This document shows positions 12,416 through 23,975 of a stretch of 64,000 nucleotides of DNA, in pieces; the stretch's first letter is position 1; each line of letters opens with the position of its first letter. The stretch is from Amphiura filiformis (lineage: Eukaryota; Echinodermata; Ophiuroidea; Amphilepidida; Amphiuridae): assembly GCF_039555335.1 (NCBI RefSeq), contig NC_092628.1:80006315-80070314 (forward strand), written 5' to 3'. The notes under the pieces are model-generated. The model was not told the DNA's origin and did not search any database. It worked only from the letters and a program-made list of their open reading frames with translations. The translations under genes and the position numbers were made by a program.

Positions 12416-12513
12416 TGCATTGAACCATAGATATCAAAGAAAGGCTGATCACTCGTACCTGTAAGATTAGTATCTTTGAAAAGAGCGGTATTGTATTCAA
12501 TATATGTTTGCTG
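12416..12513 (+). repeat. Second copy of the interior of the 10633-10889 MITE
   Basis: Ninety-eight bases match 10712-10810 with about three differences, in the same orientation, for example the blocks gatcactcg and agattagtatctttgaaaag. The 60-base terminal repeats of the other copy are absent. Confidence 0.85.
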
Positions 12514-12633
12514 ACATACACAGCTGACATAAAATAAAATATGGTACGTTTTCTGTCTTTGCTTGTCACGTGGTAGGCCGATGTTGAAGTTGCGATTATA
12601 TATTCAAATAAGTTTCAAGATGGCTACCAACAA

Positions 12634-12699
12634 GTCTGGTAGCCGAGCGGTCTACATCCATGATAGCGGCGCGGCGTGAGTTCGAACCCCACCTCTGCC
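12634..12699 (+). repeat. tRNA-like sequence, probable SINE head
   Basis: It has an A-box TGGTAGCCGAGCGG of Leu/Ser type and a B-box-like GAGTTCGAACCCC. The acceptor and anticodon stems do not pair well. It is followed by a T-rich stretch, as expected for a decayed tRNA-derived element. Confidence 0.5.
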
Positions 12700-13437
12700 G
12701 AACTTAATTTACTTTTTTAATTTCATATTAGGGAAATGTGACTGGGAGAATTTATGTATGGCGTAGGAAGGAGTGGTCCCGGCTACCAGCTGGCCATGTT
12801 TTGTTCTGTCCTCTTTATGGGACCTTGACTCTGTTGACTGCGTGTGTGGGGTGGGCGGAATATGCTGGTTAGGAAAGAACTTTCCTGGGGTGGTGTGAGG
12901 GAAGTATAGTTGGTTGTGGAAGATACGAGTACTTAACACTTCTGGAAATATTTCATGTTGATAATATAATAAAGTTAGATCATTACCTTTTCCAAATGTG
13001 ACCATGTGTTTTCTTTTTTAGGAATGATTTTATATTTCAATTTCAAAATTTTATTCCGAATTGTATGCCATTTTCAACAATTCAACTTTGTACGTAAAGA
13101 AATGTAAGTCCGGTCTCCTTTCATTGATAGAACACATCTAGCTTTCTGCTTGTTCCCTTAAAAAAAAGCGAAGTATTGCGCTACGCACAGGCACAATGCC
13201 TAGACGTTGTATGTTTGTCTGGGGTTGTATCCACAAGCCTCAGCAAACTTTAATACTTCATAGACTTCAATCGCTCCATGCAATACTGCCAATCATGAAT
13301 ATGCAAAACTTCACAGCATACACAGCACGTAGACATGAGCTAGTCACTTCTTTAAGTGTAAGCAGTACGGTGACAAGTAAATCCATGTGTCTAAAAATAT
13401 GTCACAAATATAATTTAACACCAGGACTTATAATCAA

Positions 13438-13638
13438 TTGCAGTAAACCTTTGACGAGCGCGTATATTTTAAGCATACATCGCGTATTTACTGCGTTGGA
13501 CGCACTTGTCTCTGATTGGCTGCTGAGGCGATCTGCTGTTGCCGAGTGGAACTTTATGAATGAACTGTGCGCCGTACGCGTTGTTAACTCCAAATTTGCA
13601 ACATCACGGTAGTCGCGCTCGTCAAAGGTTAACTGCAA
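13438..13638. mobile_element. MITE with 25-bp terminal inverted repeats
   Basis: The ends ttgcagtaaacctttgacg... and ...cgtcaaaggttaactgcaa are reverse complements over about 25 bases with one mismatch. The 138-codon open frame at 13196-13612 runs through this element, so it is not a gene. Confidence 0.8.
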
Positions 13639-13799
13639 AATAGTATAGCTTCAAAGAAATATGCCTTGTAGTATCCACAGATAATAAGATAAACAGCAAC
13701 TGCATATTTCACACAAATAAGTTGCACTTCACTAGGAATCATCTTCGTCCCGGTACATCACTTTTTTATGTTGGTAGATAACATACTTCTACGCTGACA

Positions 13800-13987
13800 T
13801 AGTCCGACGAATAGGACCTGTTTTTTTCTCAGTTACCAAGTACGATAAGTACATTACTTATCACTGCTCATGCAGGCTCTGATTGCTCAAGAAAGTCCAC
13901 TAACCGCCCCAAATATGAGATAGTGGTCATAGTCTGAGCTGAACATTGTCTGGTAAATAAGAAAAAAAGGTCCTACACGTCGGACTA
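13800..13987. mobile_element. hAT-like MITE with 8-bp target duplication
   Basis: The element starts TAGTCCGACG and ends CGTCGGACTA; the imperfect inverted repeat extends about 38 bases inward. It is flanked on both sides by the 8 bases CGCTGACA (13792-13799 and 13988-13995). An 8-bp duplication is the signature of hAT-type transposition. No transposase is encoded. Confidence 0.85.
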
Positions 13988-14286
13988 CGCTGACACTGAA
14001 CGTGTGCATGAAAGACCAAACCTACGGAGACTCAAAAGTACTACGGTATAATTATGTTATTTAATCACACAGACGATTTGATGTGCAATCAACAAAATTT
14101 ATAACTGATAGGTGCCAAATCCAAATACAAGTCAATACTAAATTTACTAAAAGTTATCTCAAGAACTTGTGTATTTGAGCTTATTATAAAATAAAACAAA
14201 CGGAGACGGGAAACAGTGAGCTTATTATATATGCTTTTATCATTGTTAATCTTTTAATCCGGTGCATTGTTATTGGTACCTTGCAG

Positions 14287-14458
14287 CCTTATCATCTCTT
14301 AGCGGAGAATTCATCGGCAAATATTACGGTTTACCCACCATGACGCCTGAAGACCATCAGCAACTTATCGATGACCACTTTCTATTTGATCGACCCGTTT
14401 CCCGCCATTTTATTAGTGGTGGCATGGCAAGAGATTTTCCTGATGGCAGGGGCATTTG
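14287..14458 (+). CDS. Creatine kinase, exon with the DHFLFD block (partial gene)
   Basis: First of four visible exons of an ATP:guanidino phosphotransferase, which moves phosphate reversibly between ATP and creatine. The exon follows a ttgcag acceptor and starts one base into a codon (g|cc, Ala). It encodes [30 protein letters not shown] and [13 protein letters not shown], which match the middle of cytosolic and mitochondrial creatine kinases closely. It ends in the Trp codon at tg|gtaagt. Together the four exons give about 229 residues of a ~380-residue domain. The N-terminal domain and the guanidino-specificity loop are upstream and I could not find them in 1-14286. The isoform (cytosolic, mitochondrial or a multidomain flagellar type) cannot be decided. 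The WVNEEDH motif and overall match favour creatine kinase over arginine kinase. Confidence 0.93.
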
Positions 14459-15289
14459 GTAAGTAGGCCAGTTTTGTCTTTAATAAGATTTCCGTAGATT
14501 ACAATGGGAATGGCAAATCGTTAGATTAATAAGAGTTTACTTTTTAATCTACTTGCGTCCCCTTGATTGTATTATTTTATTATTTTGGGTAGGGAAAATC
14601 TACCTGCGCCAATTTATTGTATTATTTTACTTTTTTGGGGTTTGGGGAAATTTCACGAAGTATCATTTATTCGCCTTGATGGAATTAGCCTTGGCTACAC
14701 CATCCCTGCCATCAATACCGGGGATTTCTTTAGTTTATTGAATGATATCTTTTATCGTAGTTGAGTTCGTAGTTTTTAGCTCTTGGTAGTTGATATCTTA
14801 ACACCATTTACGTGGTTTAGGTTTCTGTAAGTATCTAATTCTGTTGGCATGATATAGCTTTTTCGACCTCTCTTTTAATAAGATTGCTAGGCTTACGCCA
14901 TTCACTAACATTTACCTGATTGAAAGGCTGTTTGACGTTCTAAAACACACCTGAGCAGTCGTTCATGTCTTAATCAATCAATCATTCATCAATCAATCAT
15001 ATTTATTTCCATTAAAATTAAAACATACAAATAACAAAATATGATAAAATAATGATGGAGGAGATACAACTAGAAGCAGAAGCCTGTAAAATGTTGTGCC
15101 CTGAAACACTCAAAAGTAGGGCCTAAATATATAAATACAGATACACAAAATGAAAAAATACAGTACACTGTAGGGGGAAAAGGAAAATAAACTTGACTGC
15201 TCACCTCACACTCATACCCGCACACACCACCACAAAAAATGTTATAGGCATGTAATAAAAAGGTATACACATAAAATTAAATTATGTAT

Positions 15290-15620
15290 AATAAATTTAT
15301 TCATATCAAATTCGGGTCGATCATCACTGGCCTTAGTAACATAATTTAAAAAATCTAAAACCACCATATATGTTGAATGATTAGATCTGAAACCATATTG
15401 TTTTTTTATGCAGAATAATTATAATTTTGAAAAAGTCATATGACCTATTATAATATTATACGTTAGAGAATTTTTGACAGGCATGGTAGCACAGATACAG
15501 GTCTATAGTTACCAAAAACTTATCTCTTTTTTTATATTGGCGCAACTTTTGCGATCTTTAACGGGTTAGGCCATTTTTAATCGACTTTCGAAAGGTTTTT
15601 TGATACATTCATTGATTTCT
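15290..15620 (-). mobile_element. Jockey/CR1-like LINE reverse transcriptase fragment, degenerate
   Basis: On the minus strand, across several frameshifts, one reads KIAK, then words that fit the conserved NYRPVSVLPCLSKIL block, then YGFRSNHST-like and VVLDFLNYVT-like blocks, then a Asp-Asp-Arg-Pro piece. That order is the fingers/palm of a non-LTR reverse transcriptase. It lies in a creatine kinase intron in antisense orientation. Confidence 0.65.
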
Positions 15621-16437
15621 CAAATTTTAACAAATAACGGTTCAAATGAAAGCCATTATTGGGGGCTAATTGTTGTATCACTATGAAAGGCCTGACACCA
15701 ATATAAACACTTATTTCGGTGACCCAAGTTCATGGTCATTTCTGCTCACGCACTTTTTTACAGATGGCCTAGAATTTCATATTTCGGTTTCAGCGATTGC
15801 CCGAAAAAGGTGGTATGTTTTTGAAAAGCGTTTCCGCTTGGAATGTAGATAGTTGTTGTTTCTATTACTGTTCGCGATTTTAATTTATGCACTTTTTAGC
15901 CGACAATTTTCAATGCATTTTACATAATAGAAATGTCGCTGGCATAAATGCCGATATTTTTAACAGTATCGTTTTTTTAAACCAAAATATCATAAAAAAG
16001 AGTTCCCAATACTTTTATGAAACCATAGATACCAAATCGGACTGCAGGTGATGAACAGATTTTGAACTAGAATTAAAAAAAGAACCAGCGTAGGCCTTCT
16101 CAAAATGTACTTTCTTTAAATATCGAGTTGTTTAATTTTGGACTGCTTTTTCCTTGTTTTTATAACAAGACAATGCTTTACATACCCCAAACTTCTCACA
16201 TAGTCTTGGCTAAGTGTCCGTTACTGGTTGATATTATTAGAATTAAACGATTTTCATGATTAACTTACTTTTACCGCAATGTTTTCCCTCGCAATGTTCA
16301 AATATATCCCCAAAATGGCGTTGCTTTCAGTCTCACATTAATGACAAGGTTATCCCAAGATGTGTGAGAGTTTCTGACACTATATTCACGGGTATTCTAT
16401 AGCTATTCAAACATATACAAATTTGGCTGGTTTGCGA

Positions 16438-16770
16438 TAAGCTATACCATTTTCACCCTGATGTGGTAGGCTGGATCCTTCAGTTTTTCAACAACTACGC
16501 ACGGTCATCGGGTTGTGCTGTTGGTGAATAAGGCAACGTGACGGATTGTGGGTAAATAAAAGACGCCGTCATTAGAGGCCAGAAGGATTCAGGCTACTGA
16601 TATGGCAGTGACATCAGCACTGTATGAATTTCATTACACTCCCTAGCGTTCGATCAAAGCGCTGATGTACACTCGCACACGCTTAAAGACGCCGCATAGA
16701 TGCGCGAGCGAAACAGCTGCTTCAACGTGTTGACGTCACTGCCACATCGGGGTGAAAACTGGTATAGGTC
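16438..16770. mobile_element. MITE-like element, ~28-bp inverted ends
   Basis: The left end ctataccattttcaccctga and right end, read in reverse complement (ctataccagttttcaccccg), are closely matched. The enclosed ~330 bases carry no gene. It lies inside the first visible creatine kinase intron. Confidence 0.65.
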
Positions 16771-16997
16771 AGGCTTCCTCAAATAGGTTTGTTGAAGCGC
16801 AACATGAAATAAAAGACTCAAAAGCGCCACTCAATGGCTGCGAAGCAGCTTTCGCGGTGCTTTAGCACGGCCGGGGAGTCAGAGGGTGCCCCCTGTGAAG
16901 TTATCGTTTTGTTTTTTTTAAGTTGAGGTGCAAATGACGCCATTTGGTGCAATATTTTGCACTATTTTAGCCTGTCTTTACACGGAGAACATGGGAA

Positions 16998-16998
16998 T

Positions 16999-17029
<31 letters not shown>

Positions 17030-17034
17030 TTTTA
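16998..17034 (+). repeat. (TTTA)n microsatellite
   Basis: About nine TTTA units in the first visible creatine kinase intron. Confidence 0.95.
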
Positions 17035-17949
17035 AATCTAAACGGCGCCTCGCGCCACTCGGGAAGCCACGCTATTTGCGGACCCCTGGTATAGGTAATA
17101 GATGACTATGAAAACTTTCCGCATACCGAATATGGGTTTAGCCCATATTTAATTGCCTTTAGGCCCTAGGATTTATTTTTAGAAAAGAAAGCCTAAGACT
17201 GGAGCCTAATCAATTGAGAAGGGAATGGATTTTGTCACAATAATATCAAAATTAATATCGTCCATAACAAGAAGGAATGCATCACGATTTTTTGATATCC
17301 AGCTATAGTATTTTAATTGATTTACACTGAACATGAAGCTATAATATCTCTACTATATAGCTTCATGCACTGGACATTTGCAGACCGACCTTCTCCATGT
17401 AGCGAGTACCACATTAGATTGTGTTTACAAGAAATATATAATAAGCGCCACTTCCACGAAATGTCCTATATGCCAGCAACTTTGATGATAATATATTATC
17501 TACAACATCACACCTGTTTTTCAAGAACTCTCTTTTATCTATTCACCTCAAAGAAAGGATTAGAATTATTATAATAGAATCCCTGACCTGATGCAACGCA
17601 TTTTTAATGAGTTGCTGAGGGACTAGAAATCTTTTATGGTTGAATGAACAACGTATGACCACTACACAGGTCATTGGCCTTATTGTGTTCTGGCGGGTTA
17701 TTTAAAAGCACAGTCCCTGAATTTTTCCAGACAAGGAACAATAGGAACAAATTGCCTGGCAATGGGGTCACATATAATCCCAGTCTATAGTGTGATCAGA
17801 ACATTATAGGCAGGTAATCATTATAGTATAATCAGTACGAAAAGTCCAATGCGATTTTTAATGTATTTTAAAAAATTCAAAGAACCACTTTTTAGCGGGA
17901 ATTTTTGCAAGTTACACAGCTGAAGTTGTAAATACTACAATATTACGGC

Positions 17950-18420
17950 GTAAACAAGAATATGTTTGTTTGGTCTTTGTTCCTATAGCCACATCCCTTA
18001 ATTCGTCGGATACAACTCCTAAATAAACTTATTGGTTAAAAATAAGCATGAGTGGATAAGCTATTTCATTTGCAACTTGCTTTACTATATCAGATTTCAT
18101 ACCATCATAACCAGGACTTATACCACTTCCAAGTTTGGTCATAATTTTTAAAATTTCATCTTCATTAGTAGGTTTTAAAAAACAGGTCTTATCATTTGCC
18201 TCCTTAAGATATGATGAATAGTCATTTCCTAAAGAAAGACCTATATATATTTGCAAAATATTTATTAAATTCAGTTGCAATCGCTGATGAGCATGTATAG
18301 GAACTATTTTGGATACAAACTTTTCAGAACATTTACTGGTATTATTACGAATAATTGAATTTAGGAATTTCCATGTATTTTTAGTATCAGCACCATTTTG
18401 TAAAAGTCCTGGTTTTCTTT
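17950..18420 (-). mobile_element. LINE reverse transcriptase N-terminal fragment
   Basis: Minus-strand reading gives NTWKFLNSIIRNN, then after a frameshift an 80-codon open stretch with FLKPTNEDEILKIM, GISPGYDGMKSDIVK and PLMLIFNQ. These are the blocks that precede and open the reverse transcriptase domain of CR1/Jockey-type LINEs. It degenerates after FNQ. It resembles, and partly overlaps in domain content, the fragment at 15290-15620, so the two are probably separate old insertions. Confidence 0.75.
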
Positions 18421-18469
18421 ACTTCGCACTGGTGACTCCATTGAAAGGGAAGGTGATTGATACTCACTA

Positions 18470-19033
18470 CTCCCTATTCCAGAAAAATACAGAACTAATT
18501 TTTTAGGATTAAAAAAATATTATCCTGTTTTGTCAAAAGAAACATAGCTAAATCCTAATCCTTAAGTTAGTCCTAACTGGCAATAAAAGTCAAATTTTAA
18601 TATTTGGTCAATTTTTGGAATAAGGGCCAAAAACATTCATTTTTAGGGTGTTTTTCGTATGCTGTGACAATCAACCCCAAAGACTAATTTCAGTTTATGC
18701 AGTCTAATATTTGGAAAAGACATGTTTCATTCTGATAACCGATAATTTAATTAAAGAAACACAAAAAAGTGAAAATTATAGCAAAACTTCGGCATATACT
18801 CAAGATTTTGAATGCTTAGACTTGTTCCAAGTCTTTTTGAGACTCGATTGTTAGAAAATATGCCGAAAATGCATGTTTTTGGCTCTTTTTCAAGAAATTA
18901 GTAAAATAGTGATTTTTTTCTTTTACTGCCAGCAGTTAGGACTAACTAAAGGATTAGGATTGAGCTATGTTTCATTTGGCAGAACTTCATAATATATTTA
19001 ATCACAAAAAAATAAGTTCTGGAATAGGGAGTA
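18470..19033. mobile_element. MITE family C, copy 1 (~110-bp inverted repeats)
   Basis: The ends TACTCCCTATTCCAGAA... and its reverse complement begin inverted repeats that can be followed for about 110 bases, including catagctaaatcctaatcc against ggattaggattgagctatg. A longer copy of the family is at 22530-23975. No transposase frame is visible. Confidence 0.85.
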
Positions 19034-19230
19034 GTATCACGGCTTTCACTGACTTTCACGGGTATTGAACTCGTTGCCCATATTCCAACTCTATCGGAAT
19101 TTTAATGTCATCAATACTCACGTAAATACTAAGGGGTGTGCAAGCGATTTTTGGCGAGCCGTTTGGAAATGCACCGCCCCTTATCAGTGATTATGTAATT
19201 ATTCAATTTTCTATAATATCTTGTGAACAG

Positions 19231-19354
19231 GTACAATGATGACAATAATTTCTTAGTATGGGTGAATGAAGAAGATCACATGAGAATTATATCCATGGAA
19301 ATGGGTGGCAACATGAAACGTGTATTCAGAAGATTCTGTAAAGGGTTGGCTGAT
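19231..19354 (+). CDS. Creatine kinase, exon with the NEEDH motif
   Basis: The exon follows ttgtgaacag and is closed by gatgtaagt. It completes the split Trp codon, then encodes [20 protein letters not shown] and [10 protein letters not shown]. The NEEDH motif holds the acidic residues that position the guanidinium group in phosphagen kinases. It has 124 bases: one base plus 41 codons, ending in phase 0. About 4.8 kb of intron separates it from the previous exon. Confidence 0.95.
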
Positions 19355-20080
19355 GTAAGTGTACCTTGGATATCAATATGACTATGTTATTGTCCATTTG
19401 GCTTCCTGGGAGAGTGACGTCAGTACTTTGTCGGAGTTACTTCACGCGCGTGCAAATGTATCGCCTTTGATCGCACGTGTAAACACACCCCTTCATGCCT
19501 TTGTAACCTATACACTTCCAATACAAAAATGCGTGGACAGAGTAATGCATTTGTAATGACGCAGGGCTAGCCAGCGCTATGTCAAAGGTCATTTGAAAAA
19601 TGACGCTGCCACAGACGAAGCTACATCCAGGGCTTCGTAAAATTAAGCGTATTGCTATAAAGATGACGTCATTTCTTATGAATAAATAATAGCAGCAAAA
19701 TGACGCTGCCACCAGCAATATAATAGCCTCTTAAAACAGCGTAATGATATGATCAAGACTTAAGCTGAATTAATAATAATAATTATTCTGAAAACGGAAG
19801 TCTCTCTTTACCCCCCTCACTCTCTCTAGCGTACCTTTTTTTTTTATCGTACACTGGCGTGTGGTTATCCTGGGTCGCTCGGCCTATATCGAACAAATTC
19901 GCTATGCGCGGCTGTTAGTGGATTCGCCCTACTATCACGGCAATTTTTGACACGTAGATATAGGGATGATGACGCTGTGGCATGCCGGAGGGACATATGT
20001 GCCATGTTTGTAGGGCTAATTTGGCAGTATAAATTACGAATTTCCTTCCTCTTGCCTCAGAGGCTTATGATAAAATTGTT

Positions 20081-20194
20081 AGGGATGAAATCAAAATTCG
20101 ACCGGCGGTTGACCGGCGGTTCCGTCCGGTTGCCGTTGTTTAGAACAACAGGAACCGGCGGTCAACCGCCGGTCGAGTTTTGATTTCATCCCTT
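20081..20194. repeat. Near-perfect hairpin (44-bp arms)
   Basis: Arms 20081-20124 and 20150-20194 pair with about two mismatches. Inside each arm the GC-rich word gaccggcggtt recurs. The loop is about 25 bases. It lies in the creatine kinase intron, 300 bases before the next exon. Confidence 0.9.
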
Positions 20195-20226
20195 ATCAGG
20201 AGTGGCCTGGATTCCTTCTATGATTG

Positions 20227-20283
20227 TTCCATCAGGACCCAAGCGTGTCTCCGCATAAGAGACTGTTTAAACAAACAAACAAT
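20227..20283 (+). repeat. Dispersed repeat D, copy 1
   Basis: Shares atcaggacccaagcgtgtct and tgtttaaacaaacaaacaa with 50632-50690 in the same orientation. Only this ~57-base core is recognisable. Confidence 0.75.
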
Positions 20284-20500
20284 ACATATCTGAATATCCA
20301 AAGAAAACTCAGGCATGATAGATGAAACAGATATGCTAAACGAGATTATCTTTTCGAATGAAGTAAGTTTCTATCTGGCGTGACCATTTTCGTGGGACGG
20401 TAGGTCTAATAATTATATAGTATTCGAATATCAACACCATCGATCAAAGTGTACCGAGCACTGTGCGGCATTAATCAATCTGCGTTTCTAATTGTATCAG

Positions 20501-20690
20501 GTGGATGCTAACATTAAGACAGCAGGCAATGAGTATATGTGGAATGCACACCATGGATTCATCTTGACATGTCCTACAAACCTTGGCACAGGTGTAAGAT
20601 GCAGTGTGCATGCTAAGTTACCCAACCTATCTGCTCATCCGGACTTTGAAAGCACCTGCAAAGCCCTCAGGCTGCAACAAAGAGGCACTA
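20501..20690 (+). CDS. Creatine kinase, exon with the active-site cysteine
   Basis: The acceptor is attgtatcag and the donor is acta|gtaagt. The exon encodes 63 codons plus one base. It contains ILTCPTNLGTG, where the Cys is the reactive active-site residue of creatine kinases, followed by an Arg in GTGVR that binds nucleotide phosphate in the family. The usual LRAGVH or LRGGVH block reads VRCSVHAKLP, a mild variant. It ends with RLQQRGT, the conserved end of this segment. Confidence 0.95.
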
Positions 20691-20739
20691 GTAAGTTGAC
20701 GATTTAGATAAAAGCGCTACGTCATGTACGTGATGTTGG

Positions 20740-21012
20740 AATTTCGGATGCAGCATTAGATATCAAGGGGGGCTGGGATTTTTTTTGAAGAAAAAAAGTT
20801 GTCATGCCATCTGAGAAAAAACAATGCTCCACCTCTGACAAAAAAAAAGAATGCCACCTCAGACCAAAAAAAAAAAGATTTGGTGTCAAGGGTGAAGAGC
20901 TGTGAAGAAAGATTAACCTCATATAGCTTTTGAATTGCAAAAGTATTCGCGCTTCGCTTTGCATCATATATTATATTTATTTTAGCTTCGAACTGGTTAA
21001 GTATTTTGTGCG
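20740..21012 (-). repeat. Dispersed repeat B, copy 2
   Basis: Inverted relative of 10257-10570, with the same block order on the minus strand. It lies in the last creatine kinase intron. Confidence 0.8.
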
Positions 21013-21494
21013 CATTAGTTTGAGAAAGATTATTCTGTGAACGAAAACACTTGATTCACTCTACTTCACAGATTTCACCAAAGTCCACCCAATATCAAAA
21101 TGACAACTATGCCACATGACTGATGGTGTTACGTAGGGATGCATCTGGGTATAATTTTTTGGTGAAATATCCTCTCATGAATCTATGTTTTGACGAAAAT
21201 AATCCTGAGACATGAATCTAATTTGAAAAATTTCAAGTTCCTCGCTACGTGCTAAAAACTCACCATGTGAACCAGTAGCGTAACCAGCAGGGGGCACTGC
21301 CGAGTGCCCCTGACAAAAAATGAAAGAGAAGAGTGCCCGCCTTACTTATAATGAAATAGAATATTGAGAAGGCAAAAGGGGCAGGAAGTCCGTTTCCCAC
21401 CAAAATGAGTATATAATACCATATTTTTGCCCGATACAGCCCTCTTTGGAAACTCGGAGACTTTATATGTACAGTCTCTCAAAAAACCCGCATA

Positions 21495-22440
21495 TCGTCA
21501 GCCTGCTACGCTAATTGCTTACGTCATTTTTTGAAATTTTGAGAACAAAGAACAAAATGTTGTTCAAGCATGCATCAGTTACACTCATAGAAATTGTTCG
21601 TTGGCATTACTCAGTAAGTTGATGTAAGTCGTTGCGTCAACTTTCCGAGTAATGCCAACGCGTACAATTTTGAGTAACGCTGACTCGATATCATTATGTT
21701 GGTCGTGCTCATTTGCACTTACTTTATTGAGTTGTTACAACTCAGAAAATGAAACTAGCCTAGGTTAGCATAATTTTCTAGAGGTGTGCTATAGTATACA
21801 AAATTTTGCACTGATTACAAAAATAAATATTTGAATACTGCTAATTGTGCAGAAAATGATCCAATTTAGTGAATTAAGTAACAAAGTACCAAATTGGGAT
21901 AACTCAAAACAATAAGTACCAGTAACTTAATATGAACGAGTTACATCAACTTACATGTTGAGTTACAATAACTCAACTAATTGGTTCTTATGAATCTTGT
22001 TTATTTTTCTAAGTTCCCTAAACTTGAAGTCAAAAGTTGGCATTACTTAAAAAGTTGACGCAACGACTTACATCAACTTTTTAAGAAATGCCAACAAAGT
22101 TGATTAGTTGACGGAACTTTTGAGCTTTTTCAGCATTTTTAAGTTCGGATAACTAAAATGAATTTTGTTTTGGCAACTTTTACACTATTTTGAGTTGTCC
22201 AAACTTACTCCTTTTGAATTGCGCCAACAAGGCGAACAAGTCATTTCTATGAGTGTACGTAATCACCCTAATTATTTCGGATTATTCCCTTTCATTTTTA
22301 TCATTATCATTTGTTCTTGTGCAAAGATTGGTGAATAAATATGTTTAAATGCATGATTGACCCATATTTTGTACTTCGTTCTCAAAATTACAAAAAATGA
22401 CTTAGGCAATTAGCGTAGCCAGCAGGCTGACGATATGCAT
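21495..22440. mobile_element. Outer element of a nested MITE pair
   Basis: The segment 21495-21587 matches the reverse complement of 22350-22440 over about 90 bases (tcgtcagcctgct, ctacgctaattgc, cattttttg, attttgagaac). These form the ends of an element interrupted by the one at 21591-22257. Confidence 0.8.
21591..22257. mobile_element. Inner MITE with ACACTCATAGAAAT ends
   Basis: It begins TACACTCATAGAAAT and ends ATTTCTATGAGTGTA. Next to each end lies a short palindromic block based on gttggcatta...gttgatgtaagtcgttgcg. It sits between the arms of the outer element, so it inserted later. Confidence 0.85.
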
Positions 22441-22529
22441 ATTTCCATGTCACACATAACTTGTGCTGCAATCGGGAACAAACCTATGCTAAATAGCCTT
22501 CCCAATTTTGCGTGTTCAAATGTCGCGCT

Positions 22530-23975
22530 CTAATCCCTATTCCAGAAACAGCACTATTTTTTGGAGATTAAACAATATTATCCTGTTTCGCCAAATTAAA
22601 CATAGCTAAATACTACTCATTTACTAAGTTCTAACTGCAACCATCGAAATAAGTCTTGGAACGCTTGCATGTAAATAACGGAAAACTGTCACCCCTCTCC
22701 CCGTGCAGCGGTTTCCCAATGTGTTCCAACATTGATTGATGGGGAAAGGGGAAGGGGAAATCATTGTTGTAAATGTCATGTTTGTTCCCAAACACAATAT
22801 ACGTCATTTCCATGATCATAAGAAATTCTGCACGGAATTTCGACAGTGTGCCAAGCGTTCCAAGTACTTTTTTCGAAGATTGTCTCTACCGAATTCAAAA
22901 TATTTCATCTAAATTTCGTTTTTGTCTCATAACTCAAAACCGGAATGTCGTATGAGCTTCAAATTGCACACGATTTGAGAGTGGATTATATGCTTTGCAA
23001 TCATATCAAAATTGTTGATAAAGAATTTGGTTTATTTAGGAAGTGGTCACTGAAAACACCCCCTATGCTAAATTACACACGTTTCATGCCTCTAAACTGC
23101 TCTAAAATGTCGTTTTTGTCCATAACTCAAAAACAGAATCTTGTATGAGCTTCATATTGCACACGATTTGAGAGTAGATAATATCCTTTTGAATCATAAT
23201 AAAATTGTTGATAAAGATGTTGGGTTATTTAGGGAGTGGTCACTGAAAACACCTCCTATGCTAAATTACACAAGTCTATTTTTTCTTTAAGTGTATTCAG
23301 TTATTGTTTTCTTTTTTCTTTTCTTTTTTTCTCATCGCAAAATAAATAAATAATATTCAGAAATGAGTTGTTTCAAATTGTTACATCATAATCTTTCTGA
23401 TTCGCTCGGATATGCCTATACTCAGCAAACACAAGGTTTAGAGAAAACATTTACATGTTGGGTTATATCATAAAGGGTACAAAACGTTTTAATAACATTC
23501 AAAAACATTTTGGAAAACATCCTGCAAAACATGATATTGTAAAACAAATGTATTTGTAGTGTTTTTGAGTTATGAGACAAAAACGAAATCTGACTCAATA
23601 CCATACACTAGTGGGCCATACTTACGAAACTTGTGTGGGTATTGCATTCTAATTTTTGGAAAACAAACTTTTTTATATCTTTCATAACCAATATTATTAT
23701 TAAAATTAGCATAAAAGATTTATGAGCAAACTCACAGCCTATGCTACAAATTTTGGAATGCTTAGACTTGTGCCAAGTTTTTGAATTTTGTGACTGAAAT
23801 TGTCGGAAATCATGCAAATTGCATGTTTTTGGCCCATTTCCCCTGCAATTGCAAACTATTCAAATTTGAATTTTATTGCCAGTTACAACTAACAAAAGGA
23901 TTACATTTTAGCTATTTTTCATTTGGCAAATCAGGATAGTATTTTTTAAAAGCAAAAGAATTCTGGAGTACATAC
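22530..23975. mobile_element. MITE family C, copy 2 (long)
   Basis: The left end (ccctattccagaaacag, then cctgtttcgccaaattaaac) and right end (catttggcaaatcaggatag to ttctggagtac) match copy 1 at 18470-19033. So do internal blocks near the right end (gaatgcttagacttg and gcatgtttttggc). About 1 kb of extra sequence lies between, including a tandem duplication. Confidence 0.75.
22910..23275 (+). repeat. Two tandem ~185-bp units
   Basis: Both units carry tcgtttttgtc(t)cataactc, gcacacgatttgagagt, attgttgataaaga and gtggtcactgaaaacacc. The spacing between equivalent words is about 185-190 bases. They are part of the interior of MITE family C copy 2. Confidence 0.9.

Noticed and set aside
13196-13612. 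138-codon plus-strand ORF
   Set aside because: It runs into a MITE with 25-bp inverted ends and resembles no protein.
1-14286. Search for the 5' exons of the creatine kinase
   Set aside because: I looked for the conserved SSRVRTGRS and GHPFIxTVG coding blocks and did not find them; very short or diverged exons could still be missed.
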